From Sinomonas gamaensis (lineage in GTDB: Bacteria > Actinomycetota > Actinomycetes > Actinomycetales > Micrococcaceae): a stretch of 64,000 nucleotides of DNA. The position numbers were made by a program, and so were the translations under genes. A model generated the notes under the pieces. The model searched no databases. It saw nothing but the letters and a program-made list of their open reading frames with translations, and was not told where the DNA came from. Each line of letters starts with the position of its first letter. Position 1 is the stretch's first letter. Location: NCBI RefSeq assembly GCF_005876955.1, contig NZ_SSCL01000001.1, positions 310,001-374,000 of the forward strand, given 5' to 3'. Positions 52,612 through 61,219 of the stretch are shown piece after piece.

Positions 52612-53133
52612 ATGCCGTCCGCCTACCAATTCCCTCTCCAGCTGCGCTTCGGGGATGTTGACTCCTACGGGCACGTCAACAACGTTCGCTTCCTCCAGTT
52701 CCTCGAAGACGCGCGCGTCCACTGGCTCCGCGAACAGCTGCCGGCCGGGATCGTTGGCCCCGACGGGGAGGCGCGCATGGTGGATTTCGTCACGCCGGAG
52801 AACTTCACCCTGGTGGGACGGCACGAGATCGAATACCTCCAGCCGCTCCTTTACCGACCGGCTCCGATCGGCGTCAACCTGTGGGTCACGCGCACCGGCG
52901 GCTCGAGCTTCGACCTCGGGTACTCGGTGTCCGAACATGACGGCTCCAGCACGTATGCCTATGCCGCAACCTCCATGGTCCTTGTCAGCCGATCCACGGG
53001 CCGGCCTGTGCGGTTGCCGGCAGGTCTTCGCGCGGCGTTCGCGGAGTACTCGGGCGATCAGGTCCCTTTTAGGCGGCGACCGCCGCTTCCCGCGGATGCC
53101 GTCCCGACCCGCATAGCGGGGGACCCGGCGTGA
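52612..53133 (+). CDS. Acyl-CoA thioesterase of the 4HBT/FcbC type
   Basis: The 173-residue single hot-dog protein shows 'LQLRFGDVDSYGHVNNVRFL', the catalytic-aspartate motif of 4-hydroxybenzoyl-CoA thioesterase relatives, and 'FTLVGRHEIEYLQPLLYRP'. The natural substrate is unknown. The start is the ATG at 52612, since the motif normally begins 10-15 residues in; the ribosome site is weak. Its stop overlaps the next start (GTGA). Confidence 0.86.
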   Translation: MPSAYQFPLQLRFGDVDSYGHVNNVRFLQFLEDARVHWLREQLPAGIVGPDGEARMVDFVTPENFTLVGRHEIEYLQPLLYRPAPIGVNLWVTRTGGSSFDLGYSVSEHDGSSTYAYAATSMVLVSRSTGRPVRLPAGLRAAFAEYSGDQVPFRRRPPLPADAVPTRIAGDPA

Positions 53134-53807
53134 GCGCCTCGGACGTGCAGACTGTGCTCGACCTCGGCGATCCTGAGGCCGTGGCTGACCTCCGGACCTT
53201 CCTGACGCGAGCCCGCGCCATTGATCCTGCTGGTGCCGTACGCCTCCAAGCGGTCGGAAGTGTCCTCGCGGTGTATGTGTGCGTCCTCCAGCCGAGAGCG
53301 CTTGGAGATGGCACGCCGACCGTGCTCGGGATGCGTGCGGCGGCGCTTTCGCGACCAGCGGGAGTCGACGTGACCGTGCCCATGTCCGCCGTCGCGGACC
53401 GGCTTGCGCGCATGGGCGACGCTGGAACGCTCCTGGATGTTCCGCCGTCGTCCATTCATGTGGCGTGGGCCGCAGTGACTCCGCCGCGGGGACCATGGAT
53501 TCCGTCAGGCGAGGTCGCCGCGGCAGTCCTCGCGAATGCCGCCGCTGCCGGCATGGCCGAGGTCGCCGCGCTCGTTCCGGATCAGCCGGGCGCGGCGATG
53601 GTCAGCGGGGCGCGGGCAGCGGTATGGGGCCGCGACGTCGAAGGCGTTCCCGGCCTGCCGGCCGGAGCCGCCTTCGCCGCCGAGGCGCTGGGCTTTCTCG
53701 GCGGCGGGGAAGCCGTTTCCGTTTTCGCCTCGGGCACGTGGCTGCGCCTGACCTCGGTGCGGGGCCACGTTCTGTGCCGGACCCCGCGCGCCTCGCTGCT
53801 CGGCTGA
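53130..53807 (+). CDS. Hypothetical protein, coupled to the thioesterase gene
   Basis: A 225-residue protein with many alanines and no signal peptide or membrane helix. Stretches such as 'LGDGTPTVLGMRAAALSRPA' and 'PPSSIHVAWAAVTPPRGPWI' suggest an alpha/beta fold. I recognise no family, though proteins of this kind occur beside thioesterase genes in Arthrobacter-type genomes. The GTG at 53130 overlaps the thioesterase stop, so it is probably translated with it. Confidence 0.7.
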   Translation: MSASDVQTVLDLGDPEAVADLRTFLTRARAIDPAGAVRLQAVGSVLAVYVCVLQPRALGDGTPTVLGMRAAALSRPAGVDVTVPMSAVADRLARMGDAGTLLDVPPSSIHVAWAAVTPPRGPWIPSGEVAAAVLANAAAAGMAEVAALVPDQPGAAMVSGARAAVWGRDVEGVPGLPAGAAFAAEALGFLGGGEAVSVFASGTWLRLTSVRGHVLCRTPRASLLG

Positions 53808-53823
53808 CGGCGCGGCCGGTTGG

Positions 53824-54279
53824 TCAGTCGTCGAAGGTGTTGACGAGGGAGTGGGCGGCGCGCTCTAGGTAGTCCCAGAGCGTCGCCTCCTGCAGCGGTG
53901 CGAGGTGCAATGCATCGACCCCGGCGCGCATGTGGTGCAGCCACCGGTCGCGGGCCTCCGGGTTCACCTTGAACGGGACATGGCGCATGCGGAGCCTGGG
54001 ATGGCCCCGTTCCTGGCTGTACGTCCCGGGCCCACCCCAATACTGCTCGAGGAACATCGTCAGCCGCCGCCGCGCTGGCCCCAAGTCCTCCTCGGGATAC
54101 ATCGGACGCAGCACGGGGTCATCGGCAACGCCGTCGTAGAACACGTCCACGAGCTTGACGAAGGCTTCGTGGCCCCCGATCTCCGCGTAGAACGTGTTCG
54201 CGTAGTCGTCCTGCGCGAAGGGGTCGTTCACCTTGAGCAGGTTCCTTCGAACCAGACTCTCGCCCTGATGCTCGGTCAC
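53824..54279 (-). CDS. glbO: Truncated haemoglobin, group II (GlbO-like)
   Basis: This 151-residue haem protein has the group II pattern: 'TFYAEIGGHEAFVKLVDVFY', 'DPVLRPMYPEEDLGPARRRL', 'TMFLEQYWGGPGTYSQERGH', the proximal histidine in 'RLRMRHVPFKV' and the G8 tryptophan in 'ARDRWLHHM'. GlbO proteins bind oxygen and may serve in oxygen handling or peroxidase-type reactions. The GTG at 54279 starts 'VTEHQGESLVRRNLLKV'; the longer open frame above it overlaps the MscS gene and is not supported. Confidence 0.9.
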   Translation of the reverse strand: MTEHQGESLVRRNLLKVNDPFAQDDYANTFYAEIGGHEAFVKLVDVFYDGVADDPVLRPMYPEEDLGPARRRLTMFLEQYWGGPGTYSQERGHPRLRMRHVPFKVNPEARDRWLHHMRAGVDALHLAPLQEATLWDYLERAAHSLVNTFDD

Positions 54280-54344
54280 GTCCGCGAGCCGTCCTTCCTT
54301 GTGCTGTCCTTCACTCCACGGTAGAGCAACGAGCCGTTCCGGGT

Positions 54345-55148
54345 TCACTCGCCGGCGCGCTGGCCCTGAGCGTCGGGCTTGTGCGCCGCGTCCGCCTTCT
54401 GGGCCGCGTTGGCGGGGGATGGGCTGGCAATCGTCGGAGCCGCCTCGGGCGCGGGCGGAAGGTACGAGCCCTGGGACCGATTGCCGACACGCAGGATCTC
54501 GCCGTTGCGCAGATACCAGATGGCGCCGTCCTCGGCGCGCACGCGCGTGATGCGCAGGCCGACGCTCTCGACCGTGCCAACGACTTCCCCGGCACCGAGT
54601 TCGATGACGTCGCCGATCCCGAACTGGTCCTCGAGTGTGAGGAAGATCCCAGCGAGGAAGTCGCGGATCAGCTGCTGCGCGCCGAAGGCGACGGCGACAC
54701 CGAGGATGCCCACGCTGGTCAGGAGTGGCGCGATGTCGACCCCGAAGGCCTTGAGCACATAGATCAGCACAATCGTCGTGATGACGACGGCGACGATGGA
54801 GTTCAGGAGGGAACCGATCGTCTTTGCTCGCTGGGCGCGTCGTTCCGAATCGAGCGCGCGCAGGGCGGGCGCGGCCCATCGGAAGAGCCGCCGCTTGGTG
54901 AGCTGGGTCCCTGCGAGGATGCGGCGGACGACCTGTCGGATGAGGAAAGTCGCGACAAGCCAGACGACCAGGCCGACGCCTACCGCGATGGCGACTTGGA
55001 GGAGCGTCGAATTGAACGTCGTGACGGCCGTGTTGAGCTCGGCGGCCGAGAGGTGCGACAAATGCGAATCGTCGGCTGACGGGGTGGGGCTAGGCGTGGG
55101 GGACACAGTGGCAGCAGCAGTGACGGATGACAGCAGAGCGGACTGCAA
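54345..55148 (-). CDS. MscS family mechanosensitive channel
   Basis: The 267-residue protein has helices at ~45-70 ('LLQVAIAVGVGLVVWLVATF'), ~115-135 ('LLNSIVAVVITTIVLIYVL') and the pore helix 'GILGVAVAFGAQQLIRDFLA', followed by the beta domain 'FLTLEDQFGIGDVIELGAGE'. It releases solutes when the membrane is stretched. The N-terminus is Ser/Pro/Thr-rich and the C-terminus is a low-complexity Ala/Pro tail. The TTG at 55148 has GAGG upstream. Confidence 0.9.
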   Translation of the reverse strand: MQSALLSSVTAAATVSPTPSPTPSADDSHLSHLSAAELNTAVTTFNSTLLQVAIAVGVGLVVWLVATFLIRQVVRRILAGTQLTKRRLFRWAAPALRALDSERRAQRAKTIGSLLNSIVAVVITTIVLIYVLKAFGVDIAPLLTSVGILGVAVAFGAQQLIRDFLAGIFLTLEDQFGIGDVIELGAGEVVGTVESVGLRITRVRAEDGAIWYLRNGEILRVGNRSQGSYLPPAPEAAPTIASPSPANAAQKADAAHKPDAQGQRAGE

Positions 55149-55210
55149 TCTCGGAGGCCTCCTCGGCTGGGGGGATGATGCCCATCCACCCTAGCGAGAA
55201 TTCCTGAACG

Positions 55211-55678
55211 TTATGGCGCGGAGGGCTCAGCCCGGACGGGGAAGTTCACGGATCGTGCAATAAAGCACAGATGGTGCGCTTCGTCATGGAGGCTGTCGGC
55301 GAGCGCCCGCTGGTCCTCGTCGGCCAGTTGCACCCGAGGATGCAGCACCACGTCGGTGAACTCGCCACTGCCGTCCCGATTGAGACGCATCGTCCCTTCT
55401 GCCTCATCTGTGTATCCAGTGACGACGACGTTGTGCAGGACCGCGACGTGGAGATAGGACAGCATGTGGCACTGGGAGAGCGCCGCGAGCAGGAGCTGCT
55501 CCGGATTGTAGCGGTCGCGATCCCCGCGGAAGGTGGGATCGGCCGAACCTGGGAGCACGGGCAGCCCCGGCAGGGCCACGTCGTGCTGCCGTCCGTAGTC
55601 CCGGTAGCCGGATGTCCCCGTACCTCGGTTCCCCGTCCAGGTGACCGTCACGGTGTAGTGATGCTCGCCGATCGCCAT
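55211..55678 (-). CDS. OsmC family peroxidase
   Basis: OsmC-type proteins reduce organic hydroperoxides with two cysteines. The 155-residue protein has both: 'LLLAALSQCHMLSYLHVA' and 'DEAHHLCFIARSVNFPVR'. The ATG at 55678 follows the pepN stop at five bases, so the two genes form one minus-strand transcript. Confidence 0.9.
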   Translation of the reverse strand: MAIGEHHYTVTVTWTGNRGTGTSGYRDYGRQHDVALPGLPVLPGSADPTFRGDRDRYNPEQLLLAALSQCHMLSYLHVAVLHNVVVTGYTDEAEGTMRLNRDGSGEFTDVVLHPRVQLADEDQRALADSLHDEAHHLCFIARSVNFPVRAEPSAP

Positions 55679-55683
55679 GGCAT

Positions 55684-58248
55684 CTACCGGTCCGCTGCCT
55701 GGGCGCGGAGCGCGCGCGCCACTCCGTCGCGGTTCTCGAGCATGGTGCGCCGGAGCGCGCCCTGCTCGTCGTCCAGAGAGGCGATGAAGGCGTCCGTGCG
55801 CTCGAGGGTCGCCTCGGTGGTCTGCCGGGCAGGGTAGAGCCCGACGACGATCTGCTGGGCGAGCGCGTGAGTGCGCTCGGCGACGATGCGGGGGACTGCC
55901 TCGAAGTACTTTTCGGCGTACGGCTCGATCAGCTGGGCGTCGTGCACGCGGTTGAAGCCGGTGACGGCCGCCTGCTGGACGGCGTTCGAGAGCTCGCCGG
56001 TTTCGACGATCGCGCGCCACGCCTCGGCTTTGGCCTCGGCGGTCGGCAGGGCCGCCGCCGCGAGGGCTGCGGCGCACTGGCCGGTGGAGGTGTTGTCGTG
56101 GGAGAGCTCCTCGTCGATGCGGTCCTTGCCGATCCGGCCTCCCGCGGCGAGGGAGGCGACCAGCTCCCAGCGCAGGTCCTGATCGACCTCGAGCCCGGCA
56201 GCGGTGACCGACCCGTCGATCAGGCCGGCCACAATGCCGAGGTGCTCGGGCGACGAGGCGAGAGCTGAGAAGGCCTTCACGAATTGGAGCTGGGAATCGG
56301 AGCCCGGCCGGGCGTCGACGGCGAGAGTCCAGAGGCGCTCCGCCGTCGATAGCTTGACGGACTCCCGTGCCTCGGGGCTGACGTAGAAGTCCAGCGTCGT
56401 CGCGAGCTGGCGCAGGAGGGTCTGCACCACCGACGAGTCCGTCTCGGCCCCGATGTTCGCCAGCACGAGCTCCACGTAGGCGCGGGCGGGCGTCTCGCCA
56501 TCGCGCGCGCCGTCCCAGGCGGAGCCCAGAACCAGAGCGCGCGGCAGGCTGTCCGCGATGTCGCGCAGGTGCTCCGTGGCGGTCGCGAGGGAGACGGGGT
56601 CGAGACGGACCTTGGCGTAGGCGAGGTCATCGTCGTTGAGCAGGATGAGGGCTGGCCGGGCGGCGCCGACGAGTGCGGGAACCTCGGTGAGCTCGCCTTC
56701 GACGTCGAGTTCCTCTCGGCGCACCCGGACAAGGCGGCCGCCGTCGGACATGTCGTAGAAGCCGATCGCGAGGCGGTGGGGGCGCAACGTGGGCTGGGCC
56801 TCGGTTGCGGTCTGACGAATCGAGAAGGAGGTGATCGTTCCGTCCTGGTTTGTCTCGATCTCGGGCGCGAGGGTGTTCACGCCCGCCGTCTCGAGCCAGA
56901 GGCCGCCCCACGCGGAGAGGTCCCGCCCGCTCGCGGCCTCGAGCTCGGCGATGAGGTCGTCAAGAACCGTGTTGCCCCACCCGTGCTTGCCGAAATAGGC
57001 ACGGACCCCGGCCATGAACTGCTCCTGGCCCACCCACGCGACGAGCTGCTTGAGTACGGAGGCACCCTTCGCATACGTGATGCCGTCGAAGTTGACCTCG
57101 ACGTCAGCAAGGTCGTTGATGTCCGCGAAGATCGGGTGCGTGGTGGGCAGCTGGTCCTGCCGGTACGCCCAGGACTTCTCCACGGAGGCGAATGTGGTCC
57201 ATGCGTGGCCGAACTCCGGTGTGTGGACCGCCGCGAGATGGGACATGAACTCCGCGAAGGACTCGTTGAGCCAGAGGTCATCCCACCAGCGCATCGTGAC
57301 GTAGTCGCCGAACCACATGTGGGCGAGCTCATGCAGCACAGTGATCGCACGCCGCTCCACGGTCGCCTGGGTGGGCTTCGACCGGAAGACGTAGCTTTCG
57401 AGGATCGTGACGGCGCCGGCGTTCTCCATGGCACCTGCGTTGAACTCGGGAACGAAGAGCTGGTCGTACTTCGCGAACGGGTACTCGCAGCCGAACTGCT
57501 CCTCGAAGAAGGCGAAGCCCTGCTTCGTGGTCTCGAAGATGTTGTCCGCGTCGAGATACTGCATGAGCGACTTGCGCGCGAAGATCCCCAGTGGGATCGT
57601 GCGGCCGGCGCTGTTGACGAGCTCGTCGTGGACGGACTGGTAAGGGCCCGCGACAAGTGCGGTGACGTAGCTCGAGAGTCGCGGCGTAGGTGCGAAATCC
57701 CATCTCGAGCGCGCATCGCCGTTGTCTCCCGACGGGACGCTCTGCGGTTCGGGCGTGGGGGAGTTGGATACGACGGCCCAATGCGAGGGCGCCGTGACAG
57801 TGAATCGGAACGAGGCCTTGAGGTCGGGCTGCTCGAACACTGCGAACATCCGCCGGGAGTCCGGTACTTCGAACTGCGTGTAGAGGTAGACCTCTCCATC
57901 AACCGGGTCGACGAAGCGGTGGAGGCCCTCGCCCGTGTTCATGTAGCGGGCATCGGCGTCGATGACCAGCACGTTGTGGGCCTCGAGTCCCGGAAGCTGA
58001 ATGCGGACGCCGTCCGAGACCTCGGCAGGATCGAGAGCGACCCCGTTGAGCGTGACCGACCGAACGGAATCGGTGATGGCGTCAATGAAGGTGTTGGAGC
58101 CTGCCACGGCGTCGAACTCGACCGTCGTCGTGGACCCGAAGACGCGCTCGCCCCTCGTGAGATCGAGCTCGACGTGGTAGCTCTCGACCCGCCGTACGGC
58201 CTTCGCCCGCTCGACAGCCTCAGACCGCGTCAGATTCGTCCCCGGCAT
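55684..58248 (-). CDS. pepN: Aminopeptidase N (M1 family)
   Basis: PepN removes N-terminal residues from peptides. The 854-residue zinc enzyme has the exopeptidase motif GAMEN (~273) in 'FNAGAMENAGAVTILES' and the zinc motif HExxH-18-E in 'VLHELAHMWFGDYVTMRWWD' (~306) followed by 'LWLNESFAEFMSH'. The ERAP1-like C-terminal helical domain covers the last ~330 residues. The ATG has GAGGAGG upstream. It is cotranscribed with the OsmC gene. Confidence 0.96.
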   Translation of the reverse strand: MPGTNLTRSEAVERAKAVRRVESYHVELDLTRGERVFGSTTTVEFDAVAGSNTFIDAITDSVRSVTLNGVALDPAEVSDGVRIQLPGLEAHNVLVIDADARYMNTGEGLHRFVDPVDGEVYLYTQFEVPDSRRMFAVFEQPDLKASFRFTVTAPSHWAVVSNSPTPEPQSVPSGDNGDARSRWDFAPTPRLSSYVTALVAGPYQSVHDELVNSAGRTIPLGIFARKSLMQYLDADNIFETTKQGFAFFEEQFGCEYPFAKYDQLFVPEFNAGAMENAGAVTILESYVFRSKPTQATVERRAITVLHELAHMWFGDYVTMRWWDDLWLNESFAEFMSHLAAVHTPEFGHAWTTFASVEKSWAYRQDQLPTTHPIFADINDLADVEVNFDGITYAKGASVLKQLVAWVGQEQFMAGVRAYFGKHGWGNTVLDDLIAELEAASGRDLSAWGGLWLETAGVNTLAPEIETNQDGTITSFSIRQTATEAQPTLRPHRLAIGFYDMSDGGRLVRVRREELDVEGELTEVPALVGAARPALILLNDDDLAYAKVRLDPVSLATATEHLRDIADSLPRALVLGSAWDGARDGETPARAYVELVLANIGAETDSSVVQTLLRQLATTLDFYVSPEARESVKLSTAERLWTLAVDARPGSDSQLQFVKAFSALASSPEHLGIVAGLIDGSVTAAGLEVDQDLRWELVASLAAGGRIGKDRIDEELSHDNTSTGQCAAALAAAALPTAEAKAEAWRAIVETGELSNAVQQAAVTGFNRVHDAQLIEPYAEKYFEAVPRIVAERTHALAQQIVVGLYPARQTTEATLERTDAFIASLDDEQGALRRTMLENRDGVARALRAQAADR

Positions 58249-58382
58249 GCGCGCCTCCTCGCATTCGCTTCTTCGGCGCCCCGCGGCGCAACATATTTGA
58301 AATTATTCTTTCAGTTCATCCGCCTGTGCAAGTGCCTGCTGCTTCTATGACGCGCGACCGCGGGCTGCGTTAGCGTGGAGGC

Positions 58383-59342
58383 ATGGCTGAGGTGGACGCG
58401 CGGTGGGACCGGAAGGCCGTCCGCTTCGCCATCGGCTACCCCATTCTCCTCGCGGCCGGCTTCGCCCTGGCCGCGTTCACCTTCCGCACCCACGTCCCCG
58501 AGCCCGTCGCGTGGCTGTGGGATGCCGACGGGGGCCGGGCGTTCGTGCCATTTCCCCTCTACCTCGCCGGCGGCGCGGTCCTCGTGGCCGTCATCGGAAT
58601 CCTCCTGTGCCTCCAAGCCGGCCTTGAGGCGCGCCCGCCGATCTCGCGCAAGATCTTCATGGCCGGGGGAGTGGGCATGTCCATGTTCCTCGTGACGGTG
58701 CTGGGGGCGGGGCTCATGGGCCAAGTCGACGCACGGGACGCTCGCGAGACCCATCCCGACCCCACCGTCCTCGCCTCGGGCAGCGGCGCGACGGTGGCAC
58801 TCGCCGTCGTCATGTTCATGCTCTTCAAGCCTGATGAGCAGTGGAGCCCCCGCGATGAAGACGCCCTGCTCGACGTGCTCGAGCCCGAGCGCGCAAGGAA
58901 CACGTTCGTGTTCTGGGCGCACGCGCGATCCTCGGTCTTCGTGATGCTCGCGATCCTCGGGGTCAACCTCTCGCTCCTCGCGCTGCTCGTCTCTCCCTGG
59001 ATCTCGCTGGCCATCCTTCTCCTGAGCATGGCCATCGCGTCCATGCTCATGGTCCGAGTCAGCGTCGACCCTGACGAAGTGCGGGTTGCCTTCGCCGGGG
59101 TCGTGCGGGCGGCCCGGATTCCGGTGGCCCGCGTCCTTCGGGCCGGCCATGGTGCTGTCTCCGCCCGTGCATTCGGCGGCTGGGGTTACCGCCGCCGAGG
59201 GAAGCTCGTCTCGGCTCTCGTTGCGAGCGGCGAAGCGGTGGACGTGCTCTGCCGGGACGGCACGCGGTACGTGTTCTCGGCGAAGGACCCGGCCATCGCG
59301 GAGCGCGTCTCGGACGTGCTAGGCGGCACGTCCGCACATTAG
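58383..59342 (+). CDS. Membrane protein of unknown function
   Basis: This 319-residue protein has about six hydrophobic helices: ~17-38 ('FAIGYPILLAAGFALAAFTF'), ~60-82, ~92-112, ~133-147, and two from ~185 to 227. The C-terminal ~95 residues ('VSVDPDEVRVAFAGVVRAAR' on) look like a cytoplasmic beta-rich domain. The first part resembles the DUF1648 pattern weakly. I cannot name it. It lies between pepN (divergent) and rpiB. Confidence 0.75.
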   Translation: MAEVDARWDRKAVRFAIGYPILLAAGFALAAFTFRTHVPEPVAWLWDADGGRAFVPFPLYLAGGAVLVAVIGILLCLQAGLEARPPISRKIFMAGGVGMSMFLVTVLGAGLMGQVDARDARETHPDPTVLASGSGATVALAVVMFMLFKPDEQWSPRDEDALLDVLEPERARNTFVFWAHARSSVFVMLAILGVNLSLLALLVSPWISLAILLLSMAIASMLMVRVSVDPDEVRVAFAGVVRAARIPVARVLRAGHGAVSARAFGGWGYRRRGKLVSALVASGEAVDVLCRDGTRYVFSAKDPAIAERVSDVLGGTSAH

Positions 59343-59381
59343 TCTTGGATGCGGCCCATCCCACTTCCGAGAGGAACACCC

Positions 59382-59864
59382 GTGTCCAAGCCCCGCGTCC
59401 ACATCGCCACCGACCACGCAGGGATGGAGCTCAGCGCTCACCTCGTGAGCCACCTCGGGGCGCAGGGCTACGAGGTCGTGGACCACGGTCCGAAGGTCTA
59501 TGACCCGATCGATGACTACCCCTCGTTCTGCATTCGCGCTGCCCTGGCGGTGATCGCGGACCAGGAAGCCGGCGTCGACGCCCTCGGAATCGTGCTCGGC
59601 GGTTCTGGCAACGGCGAGCAGATTGCGGCGAACAAGGTCAAAGGCATCCGTGCTGCCCTCGCATGGAATCTGGACACCGCACGACTCGCGCGAGAGCACA
59701 ACGACGCCAACGTCATCGCCGTGGGCGGCCGTCAGCACAGCGTCGAGGAGGCCACCTCGCTCATCGAGGCTTTCCTGACGGAGCCGTTCAGCCATGACGA
59801 GCGGCACGTGCGCCGCATCGGCAAGATCGCCGCCTACGAGACGACCGGCGAGATCCTCGACTAG
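59382..59864 (+). CDS. rpiB: Ribose-5-phosphate isomerase B
   Basis: RpiB interconverts ribose-5-phosphate and ribulose-5-phosphate. The 160-residue protein shows 'VHIATDHAGMELSAHLVSHL', 'VLGGSGNGEQIAANKVKGIR' (mycobacterial-type serine/glutamate active site in place of the usual cysteine) and 'NDANVIAVGGRQ'. The GTG at 59382 has GAGAGGA upstream. The nei-type gene begins 9 bases after its stop. Confidence 0.94.
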   Translation: MSKPRVHIATDHAGMELSAHLVSHLGAQGYEVVDHGPKVYDPIDDYPSFCIRAALAVIADQEAGVDALGIVLGGSGNGEQIAANKVKGIRAALAWNLDTARLAREHNDANVIAVGGRQHSVEEATSLIEAFLTEPFSHDERHVRRIGKIAAYETTGEILD

Positions 59865-59873
59865 GGCGCCACA

Positions 59874-60803
59874 TTGCCGGAGGGCCATTCGATCCACCGC
59901 CTCGCGCGGCAGTTCTCAGACGTGTTCGTGGGCGAGCGCCTCACCGTGAGCAGCCCCCAGGGCAGGTTCGTCGAGGGGGCAGCCTTGCTGGACGGCCGCG
60001 CACTCGAGTCGGCGCGGGCACACGGTAAGCAGCTGTTCCTCGGATTTGAGGGCGGCCTCTCACTCCACGTCCACCTTGGCCTGTACGGCGCGTGGGACTT
60101 CGGCGGAGATTCGACCTTCCGTGGGGCTTCCAGCATCGGCGCACCGCGGCGGGTGGGCGAGCAAGAGATCGCCGACGGCGGAATGAGCGACGGCGGAACG
60201 GACGACGGCGGCGAGGCGGCCTATGCTGGTCCGCCGCCTCCCGTCGGGGCCGTCCGGGTGAGGCTTGCTTCCGAGCACGGTTGGGCCGATCTGCGGGGGG
60301 CCACTGTGTGCGCCGTCGCCACCGACCCAGAAGTGGAAGCCGTGCTCGCCCGTCTCGGGCCGGATCCGCTGGCCACGGCGCAGCCGAGCCAGGAGCCAGG
60401 GGAGGAATTCGCGCGGAGGCTGGCACGCCGTCGTACGCCCATCTGCCGCCTGCTCATGGACCAATCCGTCATCGCGGGGATCGGCAACGTGTATCGGGCC
60501 GAGCTCCTGTTCCGCGCACGGCTGGATCCGGCCACCCCTGGTTCGTCGCTGGGGCGTGAAAGGGCGCTCGCACTGTGGGCTGACGCGGTCGTGGCCCTGG
60601 GGCAGGGGCTGCGCGACGGCCGGATTGTGACGACGGACCCCAGCTTCTGGTCCTTTCCCGCGGGGGAGCTCCCTTTGCTGCGCGACGCCCACTACGTCTA
60701 CAGGCGCCATGGGGAGCCGTGCCGCGTATGCACCAGGACCGTGCTCCTCGCCGACGAGGCCGGACGCAAACTCTACTGGTGCCCGGGGTGCCAGGCCCTC
60801 TGA
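59874..60803 (+). CDS. nei: Fpg/Nei family DNA glycosylase
   Basis: This base-excision repair enzyme removes oxidised pyrimidines and cleaves the AP site. The TTG at 59874 must be the start because the catalytic 'PEGH' must follow the initiator (Pro2, Glu3). The helix-two-turn-helix is 'MDQSVIAGIGNVYRAELLF', and the zinc finger near the end is 'CRVCTRT...YWCPGCQ', in a 309-residue protein. A Gly/Asp-rich insert (~100-120: 'ADGGMSDGGTDDGGEAAYAG') interrupts the N-terminal domain. The stop codon lies in the first, degenerate copy of a 20-base tandem repeat. Confidence 0.93.
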   Translation: MPEGHSIHRLARQFSDVFVGERLTVSSPQGRFVEGAALLDGRALESARAHGKQLFLGFEGGLSLHVHLGLYGAWDFGGDSTFRGASSIGAPRRVGEQEIADGGMSDGGTDDGGEAAYAGPPPPVGAVRVRLASEHGWADLRGATVCAVATDPEVEAVLARLGPDPLATAQPSQEPGEEFARRLARRRTPICRLLMDQSVIAGIGNVYRAELLFRARLDPATPGSSLGRERALALWADAVVALGQGLRDGRIVTTDPSFWSFPAGELPLLRDAHYVYRRHGEPCRVCTRTVLLADEAGRKLYWCPGCQAL

Positions 60804-60870
60804 TGCGAATGCAAGCCGCTGATTCGACGTGCAAGCCTCTGATCCGGCGTGCAAGCCTCTGATTCGACAA
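60798..60870. repeat. Tandem repeat of a 20-base unit
   Basis: Three copies of the unit GCAAGCC(T/G)CTGAT(T/C)CG(A/G)C lie head to tail at 60811, 60831 and 60851. A degenerate fourth copy (GGCCCTCTGATGCGAAT) starts before them and includes the TGA stop of the nei-type gene. There is no dyad in the unit. Confidence 0.85.
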
Positions 60871-60934
60871 GGGGTCGATCTGACAGGCGATTTGACACGG
60901 AGTCGGCGCATTCGCTTTAGTTGAGTGCGCCTAT

Positions 60935-61005
60935 GGGGGCGTAGCTCAATGGTAGAGCGCCAGTCTTCCAAACTGGATACGCGGGTTCGATTCCCGTCGC
61001 CCCCT
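60935..61005 (+). tRNA. tRNA-Gly (anticodon TCC)
   Basis: The acceptor GGGGGCG pairs with CGCCCCC, the anticodon stem CCAGT/ACTGG holds CTTCCAA, and the T-loop is TTCGATT. It is 71 bases long with anticodon TCC. Confidence 0.95.
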
Positions 61006-61077
61006 CTCTCGCGCCTGGTGAAAGTACGAATGTGCGCCCCTGCAGCGACGCCTGTATTGTGGTCTGTGCACCAGAGA

Positions 61078-61153
<76 letters not shown>

Positions 61154-61219
61154 AGTTCCGCCGTCGGCAAGCCAGCCAGGGCGGCAACCTCCAACCAGAA
61201 CATTCAGGAGTGCCACGCT

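Noticed and set aside
56569..58350. 593-codon plus-strand frame over pepN
   Set aside because: The opposite strand carries GAMEN and HExxH in one intact gene.
60811..60870. CRISPR array
   Set aside because: The repeats are head to tail without spacers, and no cas genes are present.
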